Shown here piece by piece: positions 1-12,569 of a stretch of 64,000 nt of DNA. Position numbers and translations under genes: made by a program. The notes beneath the pieces are model-generated. The model was not told where the DNA came from. It ran no database searches and saw nothing but the letters and a program-made list of their open reading frames with translations. Each line of letters begins with the position of its first letter. Position 1 is the stretch's first letter. This stretch comes from Macrotrachela quadricornifera (Eukaryota > Rotifera > Eurotatoria > Philodinida > Philodinidae), in contig JAJEKB010020682.1 in the NCBI GenBank assembly GCA_022393335.1, positions 339,116 to 403,115 of the forward strand, given 5' to 3'.

Positions 1-726
1 GGTATTTGAAAAAGAAAATGTATAGTCACTCGACTTATTGATGTGAAACAAAACAATATATTTTATGACGTCGATAACATATTTTCTGCTGTGAAATGGT
101 GATGTATAGTATTGAATGTTGAAATTATATTGATTAGTAATAGAAGAATCTCGATGTTCATTGTTTCATTGTTTTTTCAGTTCATCCTATACCATAATGT
201 GTAATAGTTTAGGATGATGGAAAGATCAATGATGGTGCAAACACTAAAATGTTATTTGGAAAAATTTCATAATCGAACAATATTTTGAAAGGTTTACAAA
301 TGTGGCCGAAAATAATAGAAATAATTTACATAGGTGCCGAGAAAGACATTTAATGAAACTTTTACCATATAACATCCCTGTTGCTTGATTCGTATAGGTT
401 AATTTATTTTTGAATCTCCCAAATTTCGAACAGTGGTTTTACGGTAATGTATTTAAATATATCTTCATAAAACTGAATAGAATGGTATCAAGTCAAAATT
501 AAAGTGATTAGAAAAGAGTTCGTAAAAACTACACAATTTATTAGTAGCATCATCTATCATACAATAAAAATCCTAAAACTAGATAAAATTGATTTCAGAG
601 GCGAAGCTACTTCTATAATGTTCGATATTGCGAAATAGGATGACTACTCTTCTATAAAATGTCAAAAGTGATGTATTGGGTGTAAATTCTGCAGTAATGT
701 CTATTTATAGATATTGATAAATAAAA
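1..726. other. Upstream intergenic region, no gene seen
   Basis: AT-rich sequence upstream of the dehydratase gene. I see no open frame, RNA gene or clear repeat here. It presumably contains the promoter of the downstream gene, but no TATA element stands out. Confidence 0.5.
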
Positions 727-3168
727 ATGACGACACTTGATGAACGTTGTCTATCAGATACTGACCTTCATGAGCGCATAAAAGCTCTTCAAGTGAAGAT
801 AAGTACAATCGAGTGAGCAACGATTTACTATTGAAATTAGATGATGATATCTTTAAATAGTTTTGATTCTCTCGAAATTACTGATGCTGATCTTTTCGAT
901 GAATGGTGTGATCCATCAAAACCGTACAAGATTCGATTTGAAGAAATTGCTGCTGCTGCTTATCGTATTAAATATGGTGTTGAAAAGACTCCATGTCCAG
1001 TAACTATGACTTATTCTTTCTTTTATATACTATCTTTTATATTTATTTTTCTTTTCAGTATTCGCACTTGTCAGCAGTTGTTGGTATTAATATTTATTTC
1101 AAGAAAGAATTTCTTTTGAATACTGGCAGCTTTAAAGAACGTGGAGCTCGCAATACTTTAATGATTTTACCATTGGTATGAATATATAAATAGAAATATT
1201 TTTATTTTTTCGTGAATATAAAAGCTGTTAGTAGAAGTCTTATAAAACTTAATTGGACAGTTAACGAAGCTGTTAATACTCTAAAAGTAGAAATTCAAGG
1301 ATCTGTAACGATCTTCTACGCTTCAATACTTCTTTCAGATTGTGTTTTATAAAAATTATGAGAAAGATTGAATTGTCATTCGAATTCTATGGAAATTTTT
1401 TATTTAGGAAGAGAAAGCTAAAGGAGTAATTGCGGCAAGTGCAGGCAATCATGCTTTGGCTGTTGCTTATCATGGTCGTAAATTGGGCATTCCTGTAGTT
1501 GTTGTTATGCCACAACATGCTCCTATCATGAAAGTAAATAATTGCAGATCATTCGGTGCTGTTGTCCTTGTCAAAGGACAAGATTTAGGTGAAGTAAGTT
1601 TATTTCCACATCTAGAAAATTAAGATTATCTATCAATTTTGTAGTCGAAACGACTCGGTATGAAATTGGCAAAACTACTTGAATTGCGTTATATCAATGG
1701 GTGAGCTTTATATCTCATTTCATAAAGGCATGAATTGGTTCGTTTGCATAGATTCGACCATCCACATATTCTCGCCGGACAAGGTAGTATTGGTCTAGAA
1801 ATTCTCGATCAGGTACCTGATGTTGACGCCATCATTATTCCAACAGGTACTATTAACTAAATCCATGAGTATATACATATATATTGCAAATGTTTTTGTG
1901 TATCTAGGTGGGGCTGGCCTCCTGGCAGGAACGGGTATTATGTTTAAAAATGTAACTGAAAAGAGTTTTAATTATTTTTCAATGCTTTAGCCGTAGCTGT
2001 GAAATCTGTGAATCCTCATGTTCAAATCATTGCAGCTGAGTCTGAACGTGCACCTGGTTTTCTAGAATCATACAAGGGTATAACTTATTATAGTAGTTTT
2101 CATCATGATCATCGTCTATTTAATGATTTATTTTTCAGCCGGTAAACCGACTCGTGTTACCTGTTACCCGACATTAGCTGATGGTTTATCGGTACCATTA
2201 GTCGGCGGAAACGCATTTGCAACTGCAGCACCACTTGTTGATAAAGTTGTTACTGTTAGGTATTAATGATGATAAACAATACTTTATGATTCCAATATAT
2301 CTATTGTTTGTTTTGTTGATTCTATCTTTTAACGTATGTAGAAGAAAAAATTTCCACAGTAATAATCATATATGTTATTTTATCTGAAGAAATGCACTGA
2401 AAAAAGTTGACCGGAAGCATTGTCAGTTTCTCATGATGAGTTGAGGAATTAAAAATGTTTAAACATTTGTTGGTCTTGAAAAACATTTGACGTTTCTATT
2501 TTAGCGAAGAATTTATCGCTATTTCAATACTGCGTCTGTTAGAAGTTGAAAAGGCAGTGGTCGAAGGTAAAATATTGACATAATGGAGATAATACATCAA
2601 CTCAGATTTGTATTTTTAGGTGCGGGTGCTACTGGATTGGCAGCTATACTACAGGGTCTTTTACCTGATCTCAAAGGAAAAAAGTTTGACTAGGAAAACA
2701 TCTACAATACAATTTAATAATTTTGTTTCTAGAGTAGTAATTCCACTTTGTGGAGGTAATATTGATACGACTGTACTCGGACGAGTCTTGGAACGTGGTC
2801 TTGTTGCTGATCATCGATTATTGAAAGTTTGGATTACAGTCAGGTAACATTTTATTCTCAATATAAATTATAATATTTCTATTCATCTTCTATATATCTT
2901 AGTGATCGACCAGGTTCGTTGCACCAATTGTGTCAATTATTTAGTTCAACCGGAGCTAGTGTAAAAGATATTTATCATGAACGAGCTTGGCTCAAATCGG
3001 ATATGTTTTCTGTTCAGGTAAATATCATTTCGATTATGAAAATATATATTAAATACTATTGATTATTAGTTTCAAGTCGTACTCGAAGTGCGTGATAAAG
3101 ATCATGCCAAAGAACTGACGGATTTGATTTTGAAAACATATGAACATGTCAAATTCTTCCATATGTAA
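727..3168 (+). CDS. Threonine/serine dehydratase (PLP-dependent) with C-terminal ACT domain, 14 exons
   Basis: Pyridoxal-phosphate enzyme of the threonine ammonia-lyase / serine racemase fold type II family, which deaminates threonine (or serine) to the 2-oxo acid and ammonia. My exon join is 727-792, 841-999, 1059-1175, 1408-1593, 1645-1700, 1752-1846, 1908-1934, 1991-2077, 2139-2259, 2505-2566, 2620-2683, 2733-2843, 2903-3017, 3070-3168. It encodes 454 residues in one frame, and every junction is GT-AG. Key features are the PLP lysine in SFKERGA (about Lys101), the substrate loop SAGNHALA (about 125-132), the glycine-rich phosphate loop GGAGLLAG, and an ACT regulatory domain from about residue 378 beginning near SDRPGSLHQL. 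Length fits ACT-containing catabolic or biosynthetic-like dehydratases. The start ATG at 727 depends on a 48-bp first intron; the ATG at 841 is an alternative. Substrate preference cannot be told from sequence. Confidence 0.9.
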
Positions 3169-6100
3169 CTGTTTAAAATAGATTTTATAAGAGACATGCC
3201 ATTGATATTATTATTTATTCATTGTAAAATATAAATATCTTATGCAAAACTGTGAACACTTATCGTATTTTTATGATGAGACGATCTCGTCTATGGACAA
3301 TCTAGTTGATTTTTTAAACATAATTGAAATAGAAATGAAATGAATTGCTAACTACATTGAAGGCAATATTAGAATAAAAACGAAATGTAATAGAATCAGT
3401 ATGTTTTGACATGTAGGCTTGACTATAATTAAAAATGTTTTAGAAATAATTTCACAAATCAGCATTCTCTCTTTCATGTTTCCTGATCCTTGATGAAGAT
3501 GAAATTCAATATCATCTACGAAGCATGATTCATGTTCAACATTCATGACAAAATAAATTGTCGTCCAACGTGTCTCAATAGGTATTCTTCCTGATTGTAA
3601 AGAAATAAAAAAAAGACTTGTTTGTCATATTGTTCGATATTATAAATTTTTCTAACTGAATTGATTGCAACTATGATATATCTTGAGAGTTTGTATTTAG
3701 GGTATATCAAAAGTAGTAAGTCTAATATCATATTTTTGTATAGATCACTTGAAAAAAAATTTCTCTTTTTATGAATAGATAGAAGATCTTCCGTTCTATT
3801 TTTCTATACTATTTGATCAGTAATCAATTGATATCATAATAATAAAATTTCAATAAGAACTGATTTTGTTGCAAACTCATTGGTACATTTTTGTATTTCA
3901 TTTTATTATCACTTAATATGTTGCATTAAAAAGCGTGATATATCATAAGATATAGCATAATTCAAATGATTATCTTCTCATATCTTAGTGTTGAGTAAAA
4001 GAAATTATCTATTTACTTGCACGAAAAAATGTAAATTTCTTCGGAATGGCAGAATGTTTTTGTGCGTTTCTTTTAATGTCTTAAAGAAATGACTGATTTG
4101 ATAATGATTTCATCATACACAATATTGAAGAAAAAGATCCCGTCTTTCGATTGGTGAAAGTCGTATGTCTCTAATTGTTTGCGTTTTCGAGTTATTCAAG
4201 AAACCATGGAACATACTATATTTTGAAACGGACTATAGTTTTCCGAACGTCGAAATTTCGTTAGTCAGAATTTTGTCCATTTTAAAAATAAAAAGTGCAA
4301 CTATAAAATAAGTGATCCTATATAATTTGTTTAGAACAAATAGTTGAAGGACAAACAGAGATTGTAAATTGTTTTCAATCTATATCATATGTCTAGAACA
4401 GGGAATTGGACAAGTAGAATCAATCTATACCATTATTCGCAATCTTTTGTCAATTAACTCCTACTATCAAGTCTTGGTGAAAGATTTTTCTATAACTGAA
4501 ACATAACGAAAAAATATCTGTACATTGAGATAGTTTGTTTTTTGTGTCTAACAGAACTTTGTTTCGCAAACTTCTAATCAAATAAATTTATTCAAACTGT
4601 TTAATTTCGCTTTCCAATGTTTCACACATTCTAAACTTAAATGAATTTCAATGTCAACTATACATACTAGCTGTATTTATACCAGAAAACAAATTAATTC
4701 GTAATTTTCCGCCTAATAAAGTGATATAATCATGCTGTAGTTTCGTGAAACTCTGGTGCAATCTTTACACTTTGATGCACCATTCGAGAATCTGAAACAT
4801 GATTCGAGACAACAGTTAACAAGTCAAATAAAGCAATTAATGCGATAGCAAAGAAAATAAAAACCTTCTGTGTTGCTTGTGAGAAATTTTTTTGTCTCGA
4901 TTATTTTAACGAGAAGCATTATACTATACAATAAAGGATTCAAATGAGGGTGAGAACAGAGCAGATAACACAGCATGCGTAACTTCATACTTAAGAAAAA
5001 AAAAGGAAAAGAAAGAGTTTTTCAATTCGATTTCTTTTTAAAACTTGACGGGTCCCACTAGTAAGACTTACCCCTTCGAAAGAATTAAAATCGAAAATAA
5101 TCAAAAAAATTGACGGTTTATTGCAATTCTTTAATCAGTTTTTTTTTGTTGAGTACATAATCACTTATATCATCAGCCTATGACATTTTTACTATATTAG
5201 CATTGTTATCATCCTCTTTTGTTTCGGCGATTATTCACAACTAATTCAAATGGTAATCATCATTAATCGTCAACTTTTTTAGTTTAGCTTTTGATGAAAA
5301 ACTTCTGCCATCATATTTGATTTCAGGAATATCAGCGTGCTATTCTAGAAAGTTTTCATCGAATCATTTTGAGTTTCAGAATGATATGAATATAATATTA
5401 TCGAAAAACATATAGTGAACGCACAATTCAATAGAAGACTCCACTGAACTAGTATATTCAGTTTGAACTAATTTTTACAATTTCGGAATGCTATCGAAGA
5501 TTACATAGTCAATGATGAATTTAAACGAAAATTTTGTATGTCAAACGAATGTTTTATTCAACTAGGTAATGCGTTGGAGGTAAGAATTTGATAGTCGCAA
5601 GTGCGCCTTGAATCATACAGGCAGTAAATGATGAAAATTAAGATGTGATCTAACTATTTGGTTCATTTGTAAAAGAAGAGTATTCATTATAAATATAAAT
5701 AACATAAGTGATATTTTATTATGACACTATTTTATTAACTATGTATGTGAATATTTTCGACGTTTCGACTTAATTATTTGATCGTGAGTCAATGCACGGA
5801 TTTGCAATGATGACTCATGTATGGTAGATGGAAGTGTGAATGATTAATAAGACATTTATATTTCTGTTACGAAGTGTTGGTATTCTCTTTCTTTTTGACG
5901 CATGGGGAATGGTGTTGTATGAAGGAGAAAGAGCAAATTGTCAGTATTTTAGTCTTTTTGCTTGTAAAGGTAATGTGAGAAGTGTAATACAGGAGAAGAA
6001 GAGGAAGAGATGCGCGCATTTGTATTTTTTTATGAGTAAACACAATTAAATATTATATGATTTTTTTATGTACATCGATGAAGTATTGTTTTTTTAGTTG

Positions 6101-6243
6101 ATTACTGATGAGGAGGAACTGAATCGAGTACTAGATGCCGTGGTAGACCTTCGGAGGATATTGTCAACGGGACTGAATGAGTAGTTTTATTTAGTTGTGT
6201 ATCATAGGCTTTAATTACAAGAGATTCTTTTGACAATTGTCTA
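3169..6243. other. Intergenic region without recognisable genes
   Basis: Three kilobases of AT-rich DNA following the dehydratase stop. Short open frames (for example 3352-3546 and 3543-3731 on the minus strand, 5840-6049 on the plus strand) show no domain or conserved motif. A phrase GACGTTTCG at about 5759 recurs at about 28011, suggesting fragments of a dispersed repeat. Nothing else is supported. Confidence 0.45.
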
Positions 6244-7047
6244 CAATTAATCATGATTTTAAAATAAACTAATAATTTAATTTCTGTCAGTAAACAGATA
6301 ACACCTTGAACTATGCAAGATACCCAAATATTTCTCTCTCAACATATACTGCTACCTATTCAAACATATATTCATTGATATCTTTATAGACAAAGATCGA
6401 TTATCTTTCATTTTGAATATTTAACATTGAAAAGTTATTTCAAAGATATAGGCAATGCGATTGAAACCAGCCATTACAGCCGAATATTCTACTTCCAACA
6501 AACCTGAACCTAACATAACTTCAAGTATCAACTACAATTATCCATTAATTGAAACTCCAAACTTCGTCAATTTTGAAAATCATTCACTATCTAAAAAAGC
6601 CTCAAGACATTAGTAGCGACTGAAAACAGCCACCATACCTGGAGTCAAAACACTCATCTCACCCATACCCACACCCCTCACCCTCACCCTCACCTTAAAG
6701 TCAAACCTCACGCATATTTTCATGCTGCGCTTGATAGCAGAAAAATTAGTATTAGATGGAGAAATTCTGTCATACACATGATACATCATTAAGCGTGTCT
6801 AAACTCGATTTTTTTTGGAGCAGAGGCGTTATTCAATATTAACTGTTTCTTTATGCAAAATCATGTTTTTTGATGATTCATCCAACTGCTTAGCTATTGT
6901 GAAATACGATATATGATGGTTCTTTCCCAGTTAGTTGATTCATGTAACTATCGTTTGGGTTTTTTTCGCATTTTTATGACTTAAATTATCAAGATACGAA
7001 AAAAAACGAAATTGTAATCATGTCTCTACTGTATATACAATGACTCC

Positions 7048-7055
7048 TATAAATA
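7048..7055 (+). promoter_or_regulatory. Possible TATA box of ankyrin/LysM gene copy A
   Basis: TATAAATA, preceded by TGACTCC, lies about 420 bp before the start codon. The same motif and flanks are kept at the equivalent place in block B (40150-40157), although neighbouring DNA has diverged. A pyrimidine-rich stretch ending in AG just before the ATG hints at an intron in the 5' leader. No transcription data support this. Confidence 0.35.
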
Positions 7056-7474
7056 AATATAGAAAATGATTTGTTATTAATCGATGTTGAAGCATTATAA
7101 AAAGCAGCAGCGTCGGTAGATTTTGGTATGTTGATAAGACAAATGTGAAAGAAAGAATAAGTATTCAAACATACAGAAAAAAGATTGTTATTTGGACAGC
7201 ATTACTTTCTTTTCGAAGGAAGAAAAAAAAACAGATTTTATTGAGGCATATTTTTAATAGAACAGAAGAAAGAGACGTTGGTAAGCAATTTGATGAAGTA
7301 TTTTGCGCACATAGAAAAAAATATACTAATAAGATATGTGCGCGCATATTTTTTTTTGAAGCTTACACTGACTGCTAGCACATAGTATTCACTAGTTTTG
7401 TTTTGCCTAGACACATTATTTTTTTTTAGATTAGATTCTCTAAGTGTTTTTTTTTTGTATAGATAAAAAATAGC

Positions 7475-8332
7475 ATGGCAAGACGTGACGAAGAACCAGT
7501 AAGAACAACAATTGACGATTTATACCAGAATGCACGTGACAATAAGGATTTTAAATCAACTGAACAAGGTATTATTGATCATCCTGAATGGTTAACACAA
7601 ATACCGGAGAAACGAAAATGGGGAATTATTCATCAGATAGTCTTTCATGGAAATGTCGAACAACTAGATCAATTACTTGTATTACAAAAAAAAAATCCAA
7701 GTTTTCAATTATTATCAAAAACGACTGATAATAAAACTGTATTGGATATTGCTGAAGAGAGGAAGCAAACAAATCGAGCAATGCATCAACGGATAGAACG
7801 CTTAGTAATGATGGATGATTTACTCGGTAATGCAAGAAGTGCAAGATGGGAAGCGTGCGAATCCATACTAAAAAAAATGCCTGATATTGTTAATGAAAAA
7901 CCAGCTTATCGTAATTATTATTTCATTCATCACCTTGCATATATGGGTGATCAAAATAAATTCGATGATTATAATCGAAAATATCAATTTGATTTAAATG
8001 TGCTTACTAATGACAAGAAATCAATTGTTGATATTGCAAATGATAGAGGACATAGAAGTTTTGCCCAACATCTTAAAACTTTAAAAGAATCAGAACCATC
8101 AAGAGGAACAGGTTCACCAAGAGGAACAGATCCAAGAGAAACATCAGATCGATTCTCACATGAATCATCAACATCAACATCAACGTATTATAAAATACAA
8201 CGTGATGATACATTAACCAAAATAGCTAAAGAAGGAAAATTTACTTTGGATCAAATGAAAGCAGCAAATCCAGAATTGAGAGATTATGATCGATTGACAC
8301 CTGGCCAAGTTATTAAATTACCACGTGAGTAA
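7475..8332 (+). CDS. Ankyrin-like repeat protein with C-terminal LysM domain, copy A
   Basis: Single-exon 285-residue protein beginning MARRDEEPVR. The N-terminal two thirds contain helical repeats resembling degenerate ankyrin repeats, with two units around residues 50-95 (WGIIHQIVFHGNVEQLDQLL) and 140-190 (YYFIHHLAYMGD). A Ser/Thr/Gly-rich linker at about 207-237 joins them to a typical LysM module at about 238-283, starting YYKIQRDDTLTKIA and ending LTPGQVIKLP. LysM domains bind N-acetylglucosamine polymers such as chitin or peptidoglycan in many proteins. Here there is no signal peptide or membrane segment, so the protein is probably intracellular and the ligand is unknown. Its closest relative in the window is 40580-41353, which lacks most of the linker. 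An EF-hand/cupin-like gene follows in both blocks. Confidence 0.85.
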   Translation: MARRDEEPVRTTIDDLYQNARDNKDFKSTEQGIIDHPEWLTQIPEKRKWGIIHQIVFHGNVEQLDQLLVLQKKNPSFQLLSKTTDNKTVLDIAEERKQTNRAMHQRIERLVMMDDLLGNARSARWEACESILKKMPDIVNEKPAYRNYYFIHHLAYMGDQNKFDDYNRKYQFDLNVLTNDKKSIVDIANDRGHRSFAQHLKTLKESEPSRGTGSPRGTDPRETSDRFSHESSTSTSTYYKIQRDDTLTKIAKEGKFTLDQMKAANPELRDYDRLTPGQVIKLPRE

Positions 8333-8427
8333 AGAGAAAGTTTTTCAAGAAATTAGTGTATAGTTGAGTGAAACTATGTATCGGACTCGAGCATTTAAGA
8401 GAGAATCGACCAGAGGACCACTCTGCT

Positions 8428-8802
8428 CTATCAAATGATCAAAACCAACCCGACCTTTTTCTGACTTCCCTATGCGATGCTAGAGCTCATACACTGAATA
8501 CTATGAAATGCGTGATTTTTAACCTACTCACTGCTCTTTTATTAACTTTCAGATGCCCAAATCAACGAATAGTAGGCTTTCGACTTGAGGTGGGTGAGGG
8601 TGAGGGTGGATGATGAAACAGTACAAATAGTGACATAATACTCAACATAGTCAAAAACTTATTATTCGTTGATGTGATCATCTGAAAGTTGATAAATGAG
8701 CAGTGAGTAGGTTAAAAATCAAGCATTTTATGGCATTCAATACATGGGCTCTAGCATCGCCTAGGGAAGTCAGAAAAAGGTCGAGTTGATTTTGTTTGAT
8801 AG
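8428..8802. mobile_element. Foldback/MITE element with GTGAGG-repeat loop
   Basis: Two imperfect inverted arms (about 8428-8573 and 8665-8802) share CTATCAAA ends, a CGACCTTTTTCTGACTTCCC core and CCTACTCACTGCTC. The loop carries a GGTGAGGGTGAGGGTGG stretch at about 8590-8609. There is no coding capacity. It sits just after the ankyrin/LysM stop in block A and has no counterpart in block B, so it is part of the insertion island. Superfamily unknown. Confidence 0.75.
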
Positions 8803-9453
8803 AAAAACAGTAAAGCTATCAACTGGTATCCTCAGAATCCAAACGATAGTGAACAGTTTCAAAGTCACAGTTTTGCAAAATATCTTCATTTCTAGCAAAG
8901 CAGGGCGGCAAAGAGGAATCGAGCTTAGGTATTTCGATGCCCTCAACATTCCTCTTTCTCAAGATGAAAACTGCAAGTCTCTATCTTGTTCTTATCAGAA
9001 GTTATTCAAAAAAGCGTAAGATCTTTTCTATTTTCAAACAGATAGTAGTTCAACAGATCAGTTCTATAAACTGATCCTATGACCTTCATGGGCTGTCACA
9101 TAAAGGTACGTATGCGTCCCATGAATCATCATTTAGGGATACTCATAGATCCCCATCGGCTAATATATAGAGGCACCAATACATCCTCATGAGTCATGAT
9201 AGGAATGCTCATTTACCTTAATTTAAAACTAAGCAAAGTTTTTTTCAGTTAGCACTTACTGTTAAGTGCTATTGACTTCCTTAAATAGTTCAACTATTTT
9301 CTTTATTCCAATAAGCACAAAACATGCTGTTGTTCGGGCCAAATGAAAGAGGACACTTGATAACCCCTGTATTCACTAAGATATCACTAGATCTCATCTG
9401 CACTATAGGCGAAAAACTTAACTTAATTTTAAATAACGTAAATGACCACCACC
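8803..9453. repeat. Flank of the large foldback with outlying 34-bp-type repeats
   Basis: No gene. Around 9070-9230 there are degenerate units of the same roughly 34-bp family that fills 9922-10865 (phrases such as CATAGATCCCCATCGGCTA). Units in the opposite orientation lie at about 14060-14128 and 15060-15116. This suggests an older outer palindrome into which the 9454-14005 element inserted. The outer boundaries could not be fixed. Confidence 0.4.
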
Positions 9454-9474
9454 CAAGGGGGAAAAAGCGCGACT

Positions 9475-9636
9475 TCAGTACTTCGAAGTACGAGTGAAGT
9501 ACGCGTGAAGTACGCGTGAAGTACGAGCGAAGTACAGTGAAGTACGAGTGAAGTACGCGTGAAGTACAGTGAAGTACGGTGAAGTACGCATGAAGTACGC
9601 GTGAAGTACGCGTGAAGTACGGTGAAGTAGAGGTTG
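9475..9636 (+). repeat. GAAGTAC motif array, left arm
   Basis: More than a dozen repeats of GAAGTACG followed by AGT, CGT or GT, giving units of about 10-12 bp with a palindromic GTAC core. The mirror-image arm carries the same array at 13803-13987. Arrays of short subterminal repeats are known transposase-binding regions in hAT elements, so that role is plausible but unproven. Confidence 0.85.
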
Positions 9637-9921
9637 TATGTTAAGGTTAATTTAAAACTAACGTTAACTAAAGCCGTTAATCGTTAATATTAGCCATTAA
9701 CGGTTTTGCTAAAAACGATAATTCGTTAATAGTAATGTTAACGATTTTTAGTTAACCGTTAATTGATAGTTAATTAACTAATTAACGTATAAACAACAAT
9801 CATGTGTCGCTTAATTTCGCATTTTTTCATGGAAAAATCAACATTCACACTAGGGTTGGCACTTTACCTTTACTTTTTGGAAAAAGTGGATCAGTAAAAT
9901 AAATATTTTAATTGTAGCCTT

Positions 9922-10865
9922 AGGTCTCCAAGGACTACTACATAGGGGTACCCATAGGTCCTCAATGGTTACTCTATAGGGATACCATTAGGCCCTCAAA
10001 GGCTATTATAAAAAGGTATCCATGGGTCATCAAGGACTACTATATAGGGCCAGCTTTAGGTCCTCAAGGGCTATTGTATAAGGGTATCCATAGGTCTTCA
10101 AGAGTTACTGTAAAGGAGTACCGATAGGTCCTCAGGAGCTCTTATATAAGGATATCCATAGGTCTTCAAGGGTTACTGTATAGGAGTACCCATAGGTCAT
10201 CAAGGGCCATTATTTGAGGGTACCCATAGGTCCTTAAGGGATACTATATAGAGGTACCCTTAGGTCCTCAAAGGCTATTATATAGGGGTATCCATAGGTC
10301 CTCAAGGGTTACTCTATAGGAGCACCCATAAGTCACAAGGGCTACTGTATGGGGACAGCCTTAGGTCATCAAGGGCTATTATATAGAGATATCCATAGAT
10401 CCTCAAGGGTTACTATATAGGGATACCATTAGGTTCTCAAAGGCTATTATATAGGGGTATCCATAGGTCCTCAAAGGTTACTCTGTAGGGGTACCCATAG
10501 GTCATCAAGGGCTACTAAATAGGAGCACCCATAGGTCCTTAAGGCGTACCATATGGAAGTATCTATAGGGCCTGAAGGCTATTATGTAGCGGTACCCACA
10601 GGTACTTACAGGCTAATATATGAAGGTACCCATAGGCCCTGAAGAGGTATATTATGATGTTATTCATAGATCCTTCAGTGATACCATACGGACCATCTAT
10701 AAGTCGTTAATGACTAGTATATGGGAGTATCCATAGCTTCTCAAGAGTTATTATGTGGTGAGACCGATAGGCTCTCAGGAACTAGTATGTATGGGTACCC
10801 CGGCCTTCTCAAAAGCTGTCCTATCGGAAGACTTATAAGTTATCAAGAGCTATAGTATCAGGAAA
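9922..10865 (+). repeat. 34-bp tandem array, left arm of the foldback
   Basis: About 28 degenerate tandem units close to 34 bp, typically AGGTCCTCAAGGGCTA followed by a TATATAGGGGTACCCAT-like half. Units drift in sequence toward the inner end. The complementary array occupies about 12570-13530 in the other arm. Stop codons occur in all frames, and I see no coding function. Confidence 0.85.
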
Positions 10866-11154
10866 TTAAATGGAAATACAATATGCATGATCTTGTATAA
10901 TGCATCTAGTTAGATCATCTGCACAGAGAATTAACTGCAGATTGAATCATGTTACTAGAACTGACATTGAGTATTGAGTTTGGAAGCTAATTCTACATAA
11001 TTGACGTTGTTTCGGGATTCAAAAGTGAAAGCTAATGCCTGTTGTATGTGATCTTTTATTCCGAAGGATAGATCTTATGCCTCGTGGTAATTAGCTAGAA
11101 AAGTATATAGAAAAGGAACTTGTCTTTGATAGTGTATGCTGTTCGGAGGTTATA

Positions 11155-11563
11155 CGAAAATCCAAGGGAGAAAAAGCAATTTTTCCGTACTTCACACTAC
11201 TTCAACGTACTTCAACCATGTTTCGAAATTATGCTCCAACCTTTCTTAGTTATTTCAAGTCTGATATATACAAGGCTTACAGAAATATCAATGCGTCCAA
11301 ATAAGTATGACTGAATCTAGCGAAAAGTCCAAAATATTTCATCACATTTCACTTGTACTTCACATTTGAAATAGGGCGAAGTATTTTGGACTTTTCACTA
11401 GGTTGACTTATACACATTTGGACGCTTTGATATTTCTGTAATCCTTGTATATATCAGACTTAAAATAACCAAGAAAGGTTGGAGCATAACTTCGAAACAT
11501 GATTGAAGTACGTTGAAGCAGCGTGAAGTACGGAAAAAGCGCTTTTTCCCCCTTGCGAAAATC
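11155..11563. mobile_element. 393-bp MITE of the same family nested in the large foldback
   Basis: The element at 11163-11555 is bounded by CAAGGGAGAAAAAGC and its near-perfect inverse, and flanked by the 8-bp direct repeat CGAAAATC (11155-11162 and 11556-11563). Its ends match those of the surrounding 4.55-kb element, and it carries a few GTACTTC/GAAGTAC motifs. Small open frames on both strands here are translations of the inverted repeat, not genes. Confidence 0.88.
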
Positions 11564-12034
11564 ACACAGAAAATTGCGCTGTGTGTAATTTGAGGCTGTA
11601 TTGAGATATGATACATTTGGGAGAAATGTTAGTAGCATTACTATTGAGAAAGTAGATTTGAATGTGGGAACAGCGAGTGGTGATCGATCACTCAGAAAAG
11701 AGCTGAAGAGCGTTTAATTGCTTATCTGAATGGTTCCGCGAAAGTGCGCGTCAGAGTGCTTGAGTCTATAGAACGTTTATCCGCCAAGCGGATTCCATGA
11801 CTTGATAATTTGTTCAAAAGTGGCGAAACATTGAAAACTTTTCTCTAAATCAATTTTGAAAAACATATTTTTCGGCAAAACCAATGAGCTGAATTTGTAG
11901 CTTCAGAACGAAGAAGGGTTATGAGAAACATGCGAGTTTCTGTATGTAACGACAAGCAATACCTCTTATAACCTAATAGCAATTCTTGTCCCTGCAGACT
12001 TACCTACTCACTCCGTTACTTTCTTCAAAATCTA

Positions 12035-12488
12035 CACTCATAAAAATTTTCGAAGAATAATAAACCCTCAAAAAAGGGTTTATAACTGAAAAATTCGTCT
12101 ATCCCCATGCTCTACCTCTTGATAAACCCTTTTTTTATGAAAAACCCAAGAAGGGTTTGTTATTCGTTGCAAACTGATAAACTCAAGGGTTGATTCTCTC
12201 TTGATAAACCCTTTTTGCATTGATCAACCGGATCAATCCTCAAATACAGAGTTTGTCATCGCCTAAAAGAAACCCACTTTTTGAGGGTTGATTCGGTTGA
12301 TCAATGCAAAAAGGGTTTATCAGGAGAGAATCAACCCTTGGGTTTATCAGTTTGCAACGAATAACAAACCCTTCTTGGGTTTTTCATAAAAAAAGGGTTT
12401 ATCAAGGGGTAGAGCATGGTGATAAACGAATTTTTCAGTTATAAACCCTTTTTGAGGGTTTATTATTCTCCGAAAATTTTTATCAGTG
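12035..12488. mobile_element. Palindromic MITE with AAACCCTTTTT motifs
   Basis: Long inverted arms (about 12035-12235 and 12283-12488) start CACTCATAAAAATTTTC or CACTGATAAAAATTTTC and are packed with AAACCCTTTTT / AAAAAGGGTTT motifs. A TA precedes the left end; the right flank reads ATA, so a TA duplication typical of Tc1/mariner is possible but not clean. It is nested in the centre of the 9454-14005 element. The end sequence resembles that of 61722-61918. Confidence 0.8.
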
Positions 12489-12569
12489 ATACGCATAACA
12501 TCATCACATACCTCCTGAGGACTTTTCGGTATTCTCAAAGCATAGGCTGGATCAACTATGAATAACGCC

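Larger units (their letters stand above)
6244..8332 (+). repeat. Duplicated block A, first part (upstream DNA plus ankyrin/LysM gene)
   Basis: From 6244 the sequence is a diverged copy of 36863 onwards. The match covers non-coding DNA (6244-7130), the promoter region and the whole ankyrin/LysM coding region. Block B differs by a 2.2-kb hAT-type insertion at 37072-39265 and by about 300 extra bases near 39500-39810, where block A instead has a CCCTCA-type repeat (about 6676-6696). Seen directly by aligning the two regions by eye. Confidence 0.85.

Noticed and set aside
841..1119. 92-residue protein as a separate gene
   Set aside because: It is exon 2 of the dehydratase read through into intron 2; the splice at 999/1059 restores the family sequence up to the PLP lysine.
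8368..8613. 81-residue frame after the ankyrin/LysM gene
   Set aside because: It lies across the left arm and loop of the foldback 8428-8802.
11120..11638. Open frames of 64-76 residues on both strands
   Set aside because: They are translations of the inverted arms of the nested MITE (11163-11555), alike on both strands.
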